Assembly: GCA_018436725.1 (NCBI GenBank)
Contig: JAHDKT010000029.1
Coordinates: 186,001-250,000, forward strand
DNA: 64,000 bases
Direction: 5' to 3'
Source: Synergistaceae bacterium
Lineage (GTDB): Bacteria; Synergistota; Synergistia; Synergistales; Aminobacteriaceae
Shown: one piece after another, positions 25,463 through 33,744 of the stretch
Layout: every line of letters starts with the position of its first letter
How positions within the stretch are numbered: position 1 is the stretch's first letter
Notes under the pieces: generated by a model
What the model was told of the DNA's origin: nothing
Database searches by the model: none
Seen by the model: the letters and a program-made list of their open reading frames with translations, nothing else
Program-made: the position numbers and the translations under genes

Positions 25463-25502
25463 AGTCTCGCGGAGGATGCCATTCCCCGCGAGACTTTTTT
25501 TT
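25463..25502 (+). terminator. Intrinsic terminator after the GGGtGRT remnant
   Basis: AGTCTCGCGG pairs perfectly with CCGCGAGACT (25463-25472 and 25486-25495), followed by T8. Confidence 0.88.
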
Positions 25503-25521
25503 CGGAAATCCAGCGCGTACT

Positions 25522-25560
25522 AAAAGAATGCCCCGGAGCGTCGCCGCCCCGGAGCATTCT
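25522..25560 (-). terminator. Terminator of the Mo-hydroxylase/lyase/BCCT operon
   Basis: On the minus strand GAATGCTCCGGGGCG pairs with CGCTCCGGGGCATTC with minor mismatch and is followed by T4. It lies just after the BCCT stop codon. Confidence 0.8.
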
Positions 25561-25573
25561 CGTCTTTGAAGCG

Positions 25574-27148
25574 TTACTCCTTCACGAGGAGGACCTTCTC
25601 GCCTCTGGAGTGCCGGATGATCATCCAGCAGATGGTGAACGCCATCAGTACCATGAGGAAGAGGATAGGGAAGCCCGCCGCCGTCGATATCTGTTTGGTG
25701 GCGTCGATGCCGCTGATCTCGCCTCCGCCGCTGCCGCTGATCAGGTTGATGATCGCCACGGAGGACATGACGCCGCCCCAGAAGATCTTGAGCATCGCGG
25801 GGGGTTCCTTCCCCTCCTGATGGGCCGCCGTCGTGGAGAGGCTCGCCACGGTGGACGTCATGGAGTCGGCCATTGTGACGATCGAGATGAAGACCGTGCC
25901 CACAAAGATCCAGCTCAGAATGTTCGAAAGCGGATAGTGTTTCAAGAACTCGAAGACCGACTTTTCGAGCATGAGTTTGCCGCCCTCGTGGATGGCCTCC
26001 CAGAGTCCCTGTCCTGTCAGTTCCAGATGAATCGCGGCGCCGCCGAAAACGGAGAACCAGAGCAGACCGAAAATGGCGGGAACCATGAGGTTCATCAGCA
26101 TGAACTGGCGGATTGTTCGTCCCTTGGCGAGGCGGGCGAGGAACATGCCGATGAGCGGGGCGTAGGCAAGCCAGATAGCCCAGTAGTAGATCGGCCACCA
26201 GCGCGGCCAGGGCGAGGCGTCGACGGGGCTCAGGTAGTGTGTCCTGATGAAGAACTCGTTGATGAAGTGGCCTGTGGCCTGCGTGCCGAGCGAGAGGATG
26301 AAGCGGGTCGGTCCGAAGGCGAAGACGAAGACGAGGAGCGCAAGGAAGACCTTCGCATTCTTGTCCGAGAGCCAGCGGATGCCGCGGTTCAGTCCCGTGT
26401 AGCTGGAGACGACGTAGACCGCAACCATGGCGCAGACCACCGCGACCCACATCGTTTTCCCGGCGGGCACGCCCGTGAGGATCTGGATACCGCTGCTGAT
26501 CTGCATGGTGCCCACTCCCAGTACCGCCGCGACGCCCCCTGCGATGGCCAGCAGGCAGATGCCGTCGACGAATGCGCCCGTGAATCCGTTGATGCTCTTC
26601 CCCGCGATCGGGTAGAGCGTCGAGCTAACCTTGTAGGGGAGATTCATGTTGTAGGCGGCGTAGGCGATGCCCAGCCCGCAGATGCCGTACATCGCGTAGG
26701 GGATGAACGTCCAGTGGATGTACGTTGTTACCATCGAGAACATCGCGGCCTGTTCGGTTTTCGGTTTGATGCCGAGCACTTCGAAGACGCCGGAGTCCAT
26801 AAGATGGTAGAGCGGTTCGGCGATTCCCCAGAAGACGATGCCGGTGGCGATTCCTGCGCAGAGAGAGATGGCGAACCAGTTCCAGGTAGACAGCTCGGGT
26901 TTCGCGTCCTTCCCGCCGAATCGGATGTCGCCGTACTTCGAGAAGCAGAAGAAGAGGCAGATGAAGAGGAAGAGATTGCCGGAGATCTGGAAGAGCCAGC
27001 CGAAATTCTGGAAGGCGAATTCCACGATGGCGTTGAGCACGTCGTAGAAGAGCTTGGGGGCGACGAGCCCGATCACGATGATGCCCAAGAATGTGAGCGA
27101 GATGGGGATGAAAATTCCTTTGCGGATCTGAACATCGTTATTGTTCAT
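25574..27148 (-). CDS. BCCT-family betaine/carnitine/choline-type transporter
   Basis: 524-aa, 12-helix inner-membrane carrier of the betaine-choline-carnitine family, which takes up or exchanges quaternary ammonium solutes. Seen: the family signature PRWWPIYYWAIWLAYAPLIGMFLARLAKGRTIRQF (about residues 308-342) with the aromatic box, NWFAISLCAGIATGIVFWGIAEPLYH, and SMVTTYIHWTFIPYAMYGICG. The C-terminal tail is short, so it probably lacks osmosensing and acts nutritionally. It is the last gene after a MIO-less HutH-family lyase and Mo-hydroxylase genes, so it may import a betaine substrate for that lyase, for instance ergothioneine or hercynine (inference). Confidence 0.92.
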   Translation of the reverse strand: MNNNDVQIRKGIFIPISLTFLGIIVIGLVAPKLFYDVLNAIVEFAFQNFGWLFQISGNLFLFICLFFCFSKYGDIRFGGKDAKPELSTWNWFAISLCAGIATGIVFWGIAEPLYHLMDSGVFEVLGIKPKTEQAAMFSMVTTYIHWTFIPYAMYGICGLGIAYAAYNMNLPYKVSSTLYPIAGKSINGFTGAFVDGICLLAIAGGVAAVLGVGTMQISSGIQILTGVPAGKTMWVAVVCAMVAVYVVSSYTGLNRGIRWLSDKNAKVFLALLVFVFAFGPTRFILSLGTQATGHFINEFFIRTHYLSPVDASPWPRWWPIYYWAIWLAYAPLIGMFLARLAKGRTIRQFMLMNLMVPAIFGLLWFSVFGGAAIHLELTGQGLWEAIHEGGKLMLEKSVFEFLKHYPLSNILSWIFVGTVFISIVTMADSMTSTVASLSTTAAHQEGKEPPAMLKIFWGGVMSSVAIINLISGSGGGEISGIDATKQISTAAGFPILFLMVLMAFTICWMIIRHSRGEKVLLVKE

Positions 27149-27200
27149 GATGTACGAATACCTCCTGATCGTAGTGTATGGTCGCTGCGGGGTGCTTCGG

Positions 27201-28730
27201 CTATGCGCTGGCGGAGGCGGAAAGAGCCTTCCGGAGCATCCCCCCTTCGTTCACGACACGGTACGCCTTTTCGATATCGGTCGAGAGCGTACGGTCCCTG
27301 TCGAGCCACGGCACGGTCTTTCGGAACTCCTCGTATGCCGCCGCCGTTCCCCTGCCCAGCGGAAGATCGGGCGAGGCCTGTTTCCGGAGCGTGACCGCCT
27401 GCGCGGCGTGCATCATCTCCATCCCAAGAATGTACTTCAGGTTGTCCGTGATTTTGCGCACCCTCTGCGCTATGTGGGGCAGATTGTTGGCGTGGTCCTC
27501 GATATCTCCGGCGAGCGCGAGGAAGTCTACGGTCGAGGGGTTGGAAAGGTGCCGAATTTCGGTGTCGAGGAGGGAGAACGTCTTCTGTATCGTTCCGAAG
27601 GCGTGTACCTTTCCCTCCAGAGGCGTCAAAAAACGGGGCAGGCGAGTGAAAGCGGGGGCGCCCAGCTTGATCATCCGGTAGCACGATGTTCTCGAGACGT
27701 GGCTCAGGACGACGGCGAGCATCTCGAATCCCGTCGCCACGGTGGTCGTTTCGAAGTTGGAGCACGAGATGATCCTGCGCTCGTCAAGCAGAAGGCACGG
27801 GTTGTCGTCGGTCGAGTTCATCTGGACGAGGCTTTTGGCGACGACGTACTCCAGAACATCCCGGAGCGAGCCGTGAATGTAGGCGCCTCCGCGGAAACAG
27901 AGAGGATCCTGCACCGGTTTTTCCGGGTCCGGCGCGTACACGAAGCTGCCTTCCAGAAAACGCCGTACCAGCGATGCGCTGACCGCTTGCCCTTGAAGGC
28001 CGCGCAGATCATGGACTTTCGGGTACAGGGGGGAGGTATTGCCGTTCAGGCCTTCGAGAGAAACGGCGTAGATAAGATCGGCCTGGTCCGCGAGATCGAG
28101 CAGGTCGTACAGGACGAGCGCTCCCTGCGCCATGCCGAAGGCGTTCGGGCCGACGATGGCCAGCGCGTCCTTCGGTCCCAATTCCACCGGCGTGATTCCG
28201 GCCTTGCGGTGCGCCGCTCCGGAGGACGTCTTCGCCCCTTCGTAATAGACTTCGCCTTCGCCGATCATGGCAAGTCCAATATGCGAGAGGACGGCGATAT
28301 CCCCCGCGCCGATCGACCCCCGCTCCGGGACTACGGGGGTAATGCCCAGATTGAGGAACTCGGCGTAGCGGTGCGCGATCGCGGGCTGAATACCGGTATT
28401 CCCGTGCAGCAGGCAGTTCAGGCGGATCGCCATCGCGGCCCGGACCTCCTCGCGCGATGCCTCGGGAGCGACGCCGAGGGAGTGCGAATGGATGACGTTC
28501 TCGTTATATTCCTTGAAGAAGTCCGCCGCTATATGTTTGTCCTTGTTCCACCCTACGCCGGTGTTGAATCCGTACACGGGCACGTCGCTTTCGACCAGGT
28601 CGAAAACAAGCTTCCGGGACTCCTCGAGACGCCGCGCAGCGTCGGGGTGAATCTCAACGGTTTCGTTCATCCCGGCGATTGCGTGCAGTTGATCCAATGT
28701 GAGGCCGCTTCCTGTCAGTACGATGCTCAA
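27201..28730 (-). CDS. HutH-family lyase lacking the MIO Ser (ergothionase candidate)
   Basis: 509-aa aromatic amino acid ammonia-lyase homologue. TTG 28730 is preferred: GGAGGAG lies 6 bp upstream and the product then begins like other HAL proteins (SIVLTGSGLTLDQL); an ATG lies five codons earlier. Retained: the catalytic Tyr in YGFNTG (53-58), NSTDDNP (305-311) and EDHANN (411-416). The MIO-forming segment, normally GSVGASGDL, reads GSIGAGDI (138-145): one residue is missing and there is no Ala-Ser-Gly, so the methylidene-imidazolone electrophile cannot form in the usual way. Ergothionase, which eliminates trimethylamine from ergothioneine, is a HAL-fold enzyme understood to work without MIO. 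A BCCT carrier 52 bp downstream and a Mo hydroxylase upstream fit a betaine substrate. Ordinary HutH activity is the less likely alternative. Confidence 0.85.
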   Translation of the reverse strand: MSIVLTGSGLTLDQLHAIAGMNETVEIHPDAARRLEESRKLVFDLVESDVPVYGFNTGVGWNKDKHIAADFFKEYNENVIHSHSLGVAPEASREEVRAAMAIRLNCLLHGNTGIQPAIAHRYAEFLNLGITPVVPERGSIGAGDIAVLSHIGLAMIGEGEVYYEGAKTSSGAAHRKAGITPVELGPKDALAIVGPNAFGMAQGALVLYDLLDLADQADLIYAVSLEGLNGNTSPLYPKVHDLRGLQGQAVSASLVRRFLEGSFVYAPDPEKPVQDPLCFRGGAYIHGSLRDVLEYVVAKSLVQMNSTDDNPCLLLDERRIISCSNFETTTVATGFEMLAVVLSHVSRTSCYRMIKLGAPAFTRLPRFLTPLEGKVHAFGTIQKTFSLLDTEIRHLSNPSTVDFLALAGDIEDHANNLPHIAQRVRKITDNLKYILGMEMMHAAQAVTLRKQASPDLPLGRGTAAAYEEFRKTVPWLDRDRTLSTDIEKAYRVVNEGGMLRKALSASASA

Positions 28731-28786
28731 ATGATACTCCTCCATCCTGTCCGGGGTTGCTTCGCTTTTTTTGTTTCGGCGCGTCT

Positions 28787-31048
28787 CTATCCTGCGTTCG
28801 TTTCCCGTCGTGCCGACAGAGTGGCCAGAATGCGCTCCGGGGTGAGCGGCAATTCCGTCATCGACGTTTCCAAAGATGCGTTGACCGCGTTGACAACAGC
28901 GGGCGCCACCGGCACGGTGCAGATTTCGCCGATGCTCTTCCCGCCGAAGGGGCCTCCGGGCTCCCCCTCCTCGACCAGCAGAACGCCGACATGCGGCATC
29001 GATGGGGCGTTGACCATAGTGTACCGGCTCAGCGAGGCACTCTTCGGCCTTCCCTTCGAGTCGTACACAATCTCCTCGGAGAGCGCCATGCCGAGCCCCA
29101 TCTGGACGCCCCCGTAGATCTGCCCGCGCAGCAGGCGTGGGTTGATCGCCCGGCCTACGTCGTGAACAGCCAGGTAGTCCGTCACCTCGACCATTCCGGT
29201 GAGGGTATCCGTCAGCGTTTCGGCGAAATGCACGCCGTAGGATGCGGGGTTGCGGTCCGGTTTGAAGTGCAGATATTCGCCGACTTCCTCGCGCAGCTCT
29301 TTCGCGATGCGGCAGACCATCTCGCCGTAGCTCCAGCGGGCGCCGCCTTCGGTATCCACCAGTTCGGCGCTGCGAAGAGCAAGATGCCGCGCGTCGATCC
29401 GGAGAACGCGCGCGCTCTGTTCGAGAAAGCGCGCTTTAAGCTTCTCCGCCAGTTCAAGAGCGCACGCGCCGCAGACGTAGGTGACGCGGCTGGCTACGCA
29501 CCCCACGTCGAACGGAGTGGTCGACGTGTCGCTTTCGCACACCTCGATCCGTTCCGGAGGGAGATCAAGCGCTTCGGCGACGATCTGTCCCACCGTCGTC
29601 AGCGTCCCGTTGCCCAGTTCGTGGAGCCCCGCGTTCACAAGAACCGTACCGTCTTCGCAGAAGCGCATCGCCATGGACATGAAGTCGGGATAGGGCGAAC
29701 CGTAGTAGCCGTTGCCGTGCGTGCAGCAGGCGAGGCCGACCCCGCGGCGAAAACGTCCGTCCCCGGAGGGGAGCGTCCGGCGTTCGTTCCAGCGGAAGGC
29801 CTCCATGCCCCGGACGAGACAGTCGCGAATGCGTGCGTTGCCAAGGGGAGGTCCGCCCGCCGGGTCGGAATCCCAAGGGTGGACGAGATTCTTCAGCCGG
29901 AGTTCCGCAGGGTCCATCTCCAGCTTGCGCGCCAGCAGGTCCATCGCGATCTCCGTGATCGCGTGGATCTGAGGAGAGCCGTACCCGCGGCATGCGCCCG
30001 CCGGCGTCGTGTTCGTGAAGACCGTGCGGCCCCGGAACGATTGGGAAGGAATCCGGTACAGCCGGGAGGTTTTCTTCCCCATGGCCATAGTGACCCTGTG
30101 GCTCCCCGTGGCGTAGGCTCCCGCATCCACCAGGACGTCCATCTCCCGTCGGAGGAGGTTGCCCTGACTGTCGGCCGCCACTTTGACATACCCGGCGGAG
30201 GCCGCTCTTGTCCTGGTGGCGATGATGTTCTGCGTCCGGTCGAGCGCGATGCGGACCGGGAGACCGGTTTTGAGCGCCATCAACGCGCACTGCGGCTCGA
30301 TCACCACCTCCTGCTTTCCTCCGAAGGCTCCGCCGACAGGTGTTTTAACAACCCGGACCTTGTTGAACGGAAGCCCGAGGAGGCCCGCCAGCGCGTAGCG
30401 CACGGTAAAGGCCATCTGGCACGGCGTCTCGACGAGCAGCACGCCGCCGTACTCCATTCTGGCCTCGCAGATGTGGTTTTCCATAGCCCCGTGGTGCACC
30501 TTCTGCGTCCTGACGAACGTCTCCAGAACCACAGCGTCCTCGGGAAGGGCGTCCTCGCCGTACGCTATTCTTCCTTCGACGACCTGCGGCGTACCTTCGC
30601 GGAAGGAGAGAGCGTCGGGAAGAGAAGCGGTAAAAAGGTCGACGAGCGGCTCATCCTCTTCGATCTCCATCTTCACGAGAGATGCGGCTTTCCGCGCAGT
30701 CTCCTCGTCCGCCGCAAGCACCGCGCCGACGACGTCGCCGACGAAAAGCGGGGTGTCCGTAAAGATGCGGTGGTCCTGAAGATCCGTCTGGTCGGGAAGA
30801 AAGAGCGCGCTGTTGTACGTCCTCCCCGGATCGTCCTGTGGAGAGAAGACGCGGATGACTCCCGGCATCTTCTCCGCCTCGGAAGCGTCGAAGCCGACGA
30901 CGCGCCCTCTGGCGACGGGACTCAGGAGAAGGCGGCCGTGCGCCGCTCCGCCCGGCATGCGGTCGCCCAGATACTTTATCCTTCCGGAGGCTTTTTCGAC
31001 GATGTCGTTTCTCCGGACATCGTGTCCGACGTATTTCAACTCACTCAC
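28787..31048 (-). CDS. Xanthine dehydrogenase-family molybdopterin-binding subunit
   Basis: 753-aa catalytic subunit of a molybdenum hydroxylase. Seen: the aldehyde oxidase/XDH a/b hammerhead domain near the N-terminus, then Mo-cofactor segments PVGGAFGGKQE, TPAGACRGYGSPQ, ELGNGTLTTVGQIVAEAL, DVGRAINPRLLRGQIYGGVQMGLGMALSEE and GGPFGGKSIGEI, which carries the catalytic Glu. GTG 31048 follows AAGGAGG and overlaps the FAD-subunit stop by 8 bp. Such enzymes hydroxylate heteroaromatic rings or aldehydes with water-derived oxygen. In this operon the likely target is an imidazole or thio-imidazole product of the lyase (inference); purines are the usual alternative. Confidence 0.92.
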   Translation of the reverse strand: MSELKYVGHDVRRNDIVEKASGRIKYLGDRMPGGAAHGRLLLSPVARGRVVGFDASEAEKMPGVIRVFSPQDDPGRTYNSALFLPDQTDLQDHRIFTDTPLFVGDVVGAVLAADEETARKAASLVKMEIEEDEPLVDLFTASLPDALSFREGTPQVVEGRIAYGEDALPEDAVVLETFVRTQKVHHGAMENHICEARMEYGGVLLVETPCQMAFTVRYALAGLLGLPFNKVRVVKTPVGGAFGGKQEVVIEPQCALMALKTGLPVRIALDRTQNIIATRTRAASAGYVKVAADSQGNLLRREMDVLVDAGAYATGSHRVTMAMGKKTSRLYRIPSQSFRGRTVFTNTTPAGACRGYGSPQIHAITEIAMDLLARKLEMDPAELRLKNLVHPWDSDPAGGPPLGNARIRDCLVRGMEAFRWNERRTLPSGDGRFRRGVGLACCTHGNGYYGSPYPDFMSMAMRFCEDGTVLVNAGLHELGNGTLTTVGQIVAEALDLPPERIEVCESDTSTTPFDVGCVASRVTYVCGACALELAEKLKARFLEQSARVLRIDARHLALRSAELVDTEGGARWSYGEMVCRIAKELREEVGEYLHFKPDRNPASYGVHFAETLTDTLTGMVEVTDYLAVHDVGRAINPRLLRGQIYGGVQMGLGMALSEEIVYDSKGRPKSASLSRYTMVNAPSMPHVGVLLVEEGEPGGPFGGKSIGEICTVPVAPAVVNAVNASLETSMTELPLTPERILATLSARRETNAG

Positions 31049-31898
31049 CGGATATCGCCTCCTTTACGGCCGTCCACAGATCGTCCCCGAGCCCGCGGAC
31101 GGCAAGCCGCTTGAAGGGGAGCGAGGCTCTCCCCGGGATGTTCTCCTCGACCGAGGCCGAAAGGGCGTCGAGAAAGGCCGCGCGGTTCTGCGCAGTCCAG
31201 TCGCGCCGTTCGAGCGCCTCTTCGGCGGCGCGCATGCGCACCCCCGAAGCTCCCAGAGAACCGGCGAAGATTCGCGCTTGAGCGTCCGTTCGCCGGAATG
31301 CCAGGGAGAGACTGAGCTTCGAGATGGCGACCGCTTTGCGGCTTCCTGTCTTGACGAAAAAGGAAAACGTGTTCCGGTGCAGCGGAATTCTAACAGCGCG
31401 GATGTACTGGTCCTGGCGCAAACAGGTCTTTCCGGGGACCGTCGCGAGTTCCCCCGCGGGAAGCGTCATCTCCTCGCCTTCGGAATTCTCCGCGAGGATG
31501 GTCGCGTCGAGGGCGCAGAGAGGAGGCAGGCTGTCCGCCGCAGGCGAGGCGTTGGCGAGATTGCCGCCGATCGTCCCGAGGTTGCGTATCTGCGGAGAGC
31601 CGACGAGCGATGCGGCCCGGGCGAGCGCCGCGCATCTTTCGCGGATCACAGGATGTCTTTCCATCTCGGAAAAAGTGGTGCACGCGCCTATTTCCAGGAA
31701 GGTATCACGAATGGTAATCCCCTTCAGTTCATCGACGCCCGAGAGATCGATAAGGTCCGCGGAGAGTTCGGGCGAAGCATGGAGCCGGACCAGCAGATCC
31801 GTGCCTCCAGCGAGCAGACGACTTTTCCCGGGAGCTGAAAGCGCCGCTTTGAGCAGCTGACGAAGTTCGGGCAGAGAGGACGGAGCGTCAACTCTCAT
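31041..31898 (-). CDS. Molybdenum hydroxylase FAD-binding subunit
   Basis: 285-aa electron-transfer subunit of the xanthine dehydrogenase family, passing electrons from the iron-sulphur protein to FAD and an acceptor. Seen: the FAD pyrophosphate loop LLAGGTDLLVRL (about residues 28-39), RNLGTIGGNLANASPAADSLPPLCAL (second FAD motif) and the C-terminal CO-dehydrogenase flavoprotein domain. Start overlaps the end of the 2Fe-2S gene by 11 bp and its end overlaps the Mo-subunit gene by 8 bp, so translation is coupled across all three. Confidence 0.93.
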   Translation of the reverse strand: MRVDAPSSLPELRQLLKAALSAPGKSRLLAGGTDLLVRLHASPELSADLIDLSGVDELKGITIRDTFLEIGACTTFSEMERHPVIRERCAALARAASLVGSPQIRNLGTIGGNLANASPAADSLPPLCALDATILAENSEGEEMTLPAGELATVPGKTCLRQDQYIRAVRIPLHRNTFSFFVKTGSRKAVAISKLSLSLAFRRTDAQARIFAGSLGASGVRMRAAEEALERRDWTAQNRAAFLDALSASVEENIPGRASLPFKRLAVRGLGDDLWTAVKEAISGE

Positions 31899-32361
31899 GG
31901 GTTCTCATCCTCCTTGCGGCGTCCTCGACTGCGTCGATAATCGGAAGATAGCCGGTACAACGGCAGAGATTTCCCTCGATGCCGCGCCGAATCTCTTCGC
32001 GCGTGGGGGAGGGGTTGTGTTTCAGCAGCGCGTACGCGGACATGATCATCCCGGGCGTGCAGAACCCGCACTGGATGGCGTCGTGGTCGATGAACGCCTG
32101 CTGGATCGGATGAAGCGCGCCGTCCGAGGAGAGCCCTTCGATCGTGACGACGGATTTTCCTCTCGCCTGCACCGCGAGCACAGTGCAGGAGGTCGCCGCC
32201 TTCCCGTCGAGCAGTACCGTGCATGCGCCGCACTCCCCCTCGGAGCACCCTTCCTTGACGCTCGTCAATCCGAAGACGTTCCGCAGCAAATCGAGAAGCC
32301 GCATGGACGGAGAAATTTCGACCGAGCGAGGCGCGCCATTGACTGTCAGTTCTATGATCAC
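31888..32361 (-). CDS. Molybdenum hydroxylase [2Fe-2S] subunit
   Basis: 157-aa iron-sulphur subunit with two [2Fe-2S] clusters. The N-terminal plant-ferredoxin-type cluster is bound by CSEGECGACTVLLDGKAATSC and the C-terminal helical-domain cluster by CGFCTPGM and CRCTGY, the invariant family pattern. GTG 32361 overlaps the stop of a 33-codon leader ORF (GTGA). First structural gene of the 2Fe-2S, FAD, Mo, lyase, BCCT series. Confidence 0.93.
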   Translation of the reverse strand: MIIELTVNGAPRSVEISPSMRLLDLLRNVFGLTSVKEGCSEGECGACTVLLDGKAATSCTVLAVQARGKSVVTIEGLSSDGALHPIQQAFIDHDAIQCGFCTPGMIMSAYALLKHNPSPTREEIRRGIEGNLCRCTGYLPIIDAVEDAARRMRTHES

Positions 32362-32459
32362 GAAAATTTCCCCCCGACTGGAGCGAAGAATCCCAAAACC
32401 CGGATGAATGCGTGCGAGGGGAAAAAACGTGTATCGTCGAGATCTATCTGGCTAATCAT
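32358..32459 (-). CDS. 33-aa leader ORF coupled to the Mo-hydroxylase operon
   Basis: 33-codon frame with AAAGGA 8 bp before ATG 32459. Its TGA (32358-32360) overlaps the GTG start of the 2Fe-2S gene (32359-32361), a classic coupling arrangement. The peptide starts MISQIDLDDTRFFP, ends GFFAPVGGKFS and has no known domain. It may be a small protein or a translational control leader; nothing proves expression. Confidence 0.5.
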   Translation of the reverse strand: MISQIDLDDTRFFPSHAFIRVLGFFAPVGGKFS

Positions 32460-32899
32460 GATCAGTTTCCTTTCTAAAAAAGAATGACGGAGGTGTCTGA
32501 ACACGTTGATCGGGGCGTTGGAAAATTGCACGCACCGTTTGTTTTTCTTCGCTTCAAAATTCTAACCAACCCTCCGTCAACAACTCGTCAAGAAAACGTC
32601 AAAAGGAGATGTTTGTTTCGTAATCCCGGGTTACCTTCTTCACTCATGTCTACTCTTTGGTAGTTGGAAAATTCTTCTGCATTCAGCTCATGCTTGCAGA
32701 CGACAAATGTGCGAAGGAGTTGATCCCGTATAAATTATGGAAGAACACTTTCCGCAAGGTTGCCGCTTCTTGACGGATGAACAAATATTCCTTACAATGC
32801 AAATTGAAAAGTCCGAGTTACTGGCGACTTTTTCGCTGCTTGTATTCGATTGTATTCGCAGGTTTTTCTGTTCTCAGAATGCCGGGGGGTGAACTCGAC
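32460..32899. other. Divergent intergenic region
   Basis: Non-coding region between the minus-strand Mo-hydroxylase operon and the plus-strand solute-binding protein. Contains the CGTCAA repeat array (32575-32602). The open frame continuing upstream of GTG 32900 has no good ribosome-binding site, and no other gene is supported. Confidence 0.5.
32575..32602. promoter_or_regulatory. Three CGTCAA direct repeats at 11-bp spacing
   Basis: CGTCAA occurs at 32575, 32586 and 32597, exactly 11 bp apart (TTGACG on the minus strand). Repeats phased at one helical turn are typical of OmpR/PhoB-type and similar activators. The spacing to any clear -10 is not standard, so regulatory use rather than a simple -35 is suspected. 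Confidence 0.5.
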
Positions 32900-33643
32900 G
32901 TGCGGAGAAGAGGATTCGCAGCGGTGGTTTTTCTGCTTTTCTGGTGTTTTACCGCGTCTTCGGCGGAGCGGGTTGTTACGGCCGCTTCGGACCCGTGGCC
33001 GCCGTTTACCGATCTCGATCACCCGAACCAAGGACTCTCGCTCGAAGTCGTCCGCGCGGCTCTGGGAACGGAAGGGTACGAGGTGACGATGCGCTTCGTG
33101 CCGTGGGCACGTGCGGAGGAGGGCGCCCGGCAGGGTGTGTACGACATCGTGCCGAACGCTTGGATGACCGCGGAGCGGGAAAGGATTTTTTTCTTCAGCG
33201 AGCCCTACGTCGAAAACAGAATCGTTTTCATCAGGCGTAAAGGTGAGCCCTTTAAATACGATGGGTTGGAGAGTCTGAAAGGATTTGTTGTCGGCGTTAT
33301 CCGTGGGTACGGATACGAGGAGTCTTTTTTGCAGGCCTCCGGTTTCGTCAGGGAGGAGGCGAGCGACTTTCTTACGAACATCCGCAAGCTTCTCGCCGGG
33401 AGAATCGACATGACGCTCGAGGATGAAATGGTCGCCAGGCGCCTCCTTGCGGACGGCGACGGGGAATATGCCGAAAAAATCGAATTCGTCGCGGAGCCGC
33501 TTGTTGTGAAGAATCTGTACGTCGTCTGCGGACTGAGCAATCCCAGGCACAGGGAGATCATCGAGGCGTTCAACAGAGGGCTCCGAAGCATCCGGGCGGA
33601 CGGAACATACGACAAGATCATGTTTTCGTACGGTTTGCCGTAG
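32900..33643 (+). CDS. Family 3 solute-binding protein, orphan
   Basis: 247-aa secreted protein of the amino-acid-type periplasmic binding family (SBP_bac_3). GTG 32900 follows GGGGGGTGA with 8-bp spacing and gives a signal peptide (RRRGFAAVVFLLFWCFTASSA) ahead of ERVVTAASDPWPPFTD. Seen: DIVPNAWMTAERERIFFFSEPYVENRIVFIRR, the usual hinge region, and LKGFVVGVIRGYGYE. No permease or ATPase gene is adjacent, so it may serve a remote ABC importer or act as a sensor. It is divergent from the Mo-hydroxylase operon and could share its repeat-containing control region. Confidence 0.87.
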   Translation: MRRRGFAAVVFLLFWCFTASSAERVVTAASDPWPPFTDLDHPNQGLSLEVVRAALGTEGYEVTMRFVPWARAEEGARQGVYDIVPNAWMTAERERIFFFSEPYVENRIVFIRRKGEPFKYDGLESLKGFVVGVIRGYGYEESFLQASGFVREEASDFLTNIRKLLAGRIDMTLEDEMVARRLLADGDGEYAEKIEFVAEPLVVKNLYVVCGLSNPRHREIIEAFNRGLRSIRADGTYDKIMFSYGLP

Positions 33644-33687
33644 ACCTGCGCGCCCCCGGGAATATCTTGGAGGAACGAGGCGTTTCG

Positions 33688-33733
33688 GACGTCCGGGGGT
33701 GGTGAAACCGCAGATTCTCGTCCCCCGGACGTC
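33688..33733. terminator. Long inverted repeat between convergent genes
   Basis: GACGTCCGGGGG (33688-33699) and CCCCCGGACGTC (33722-33733) are exact complements around a 22-nt loop. No T tract follows; a bidirectional hairpin ending both convergent genes is the likely role. Confidence 0.6.
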
Positions 33734-33744
33734 TGTATGATCCT

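Noticed and set aside
24869-27394. 841-codon plus-strand open frame
   Set aside because: Shadow of the BCCT gene and the GGGtGRT remnant; the opposite or other frames carry the conserved motifs.
28757-31114. 785-codon plus-strand open frame
   Set aside because: Antisense of the molybdenum-hydroxylase catalytic subunit; no recognisable domain.
11347-32361. Purine-degradation locus formed by the NCS2 permease and the xanthine dehydrogenase-type enzyme
   Set aside because: The two are about 16 kb apart in different, terminator-bounded units, and the Mo-hydroxylase is cotranscribed with a lyase and a BCCT carrier rather than purine genes.
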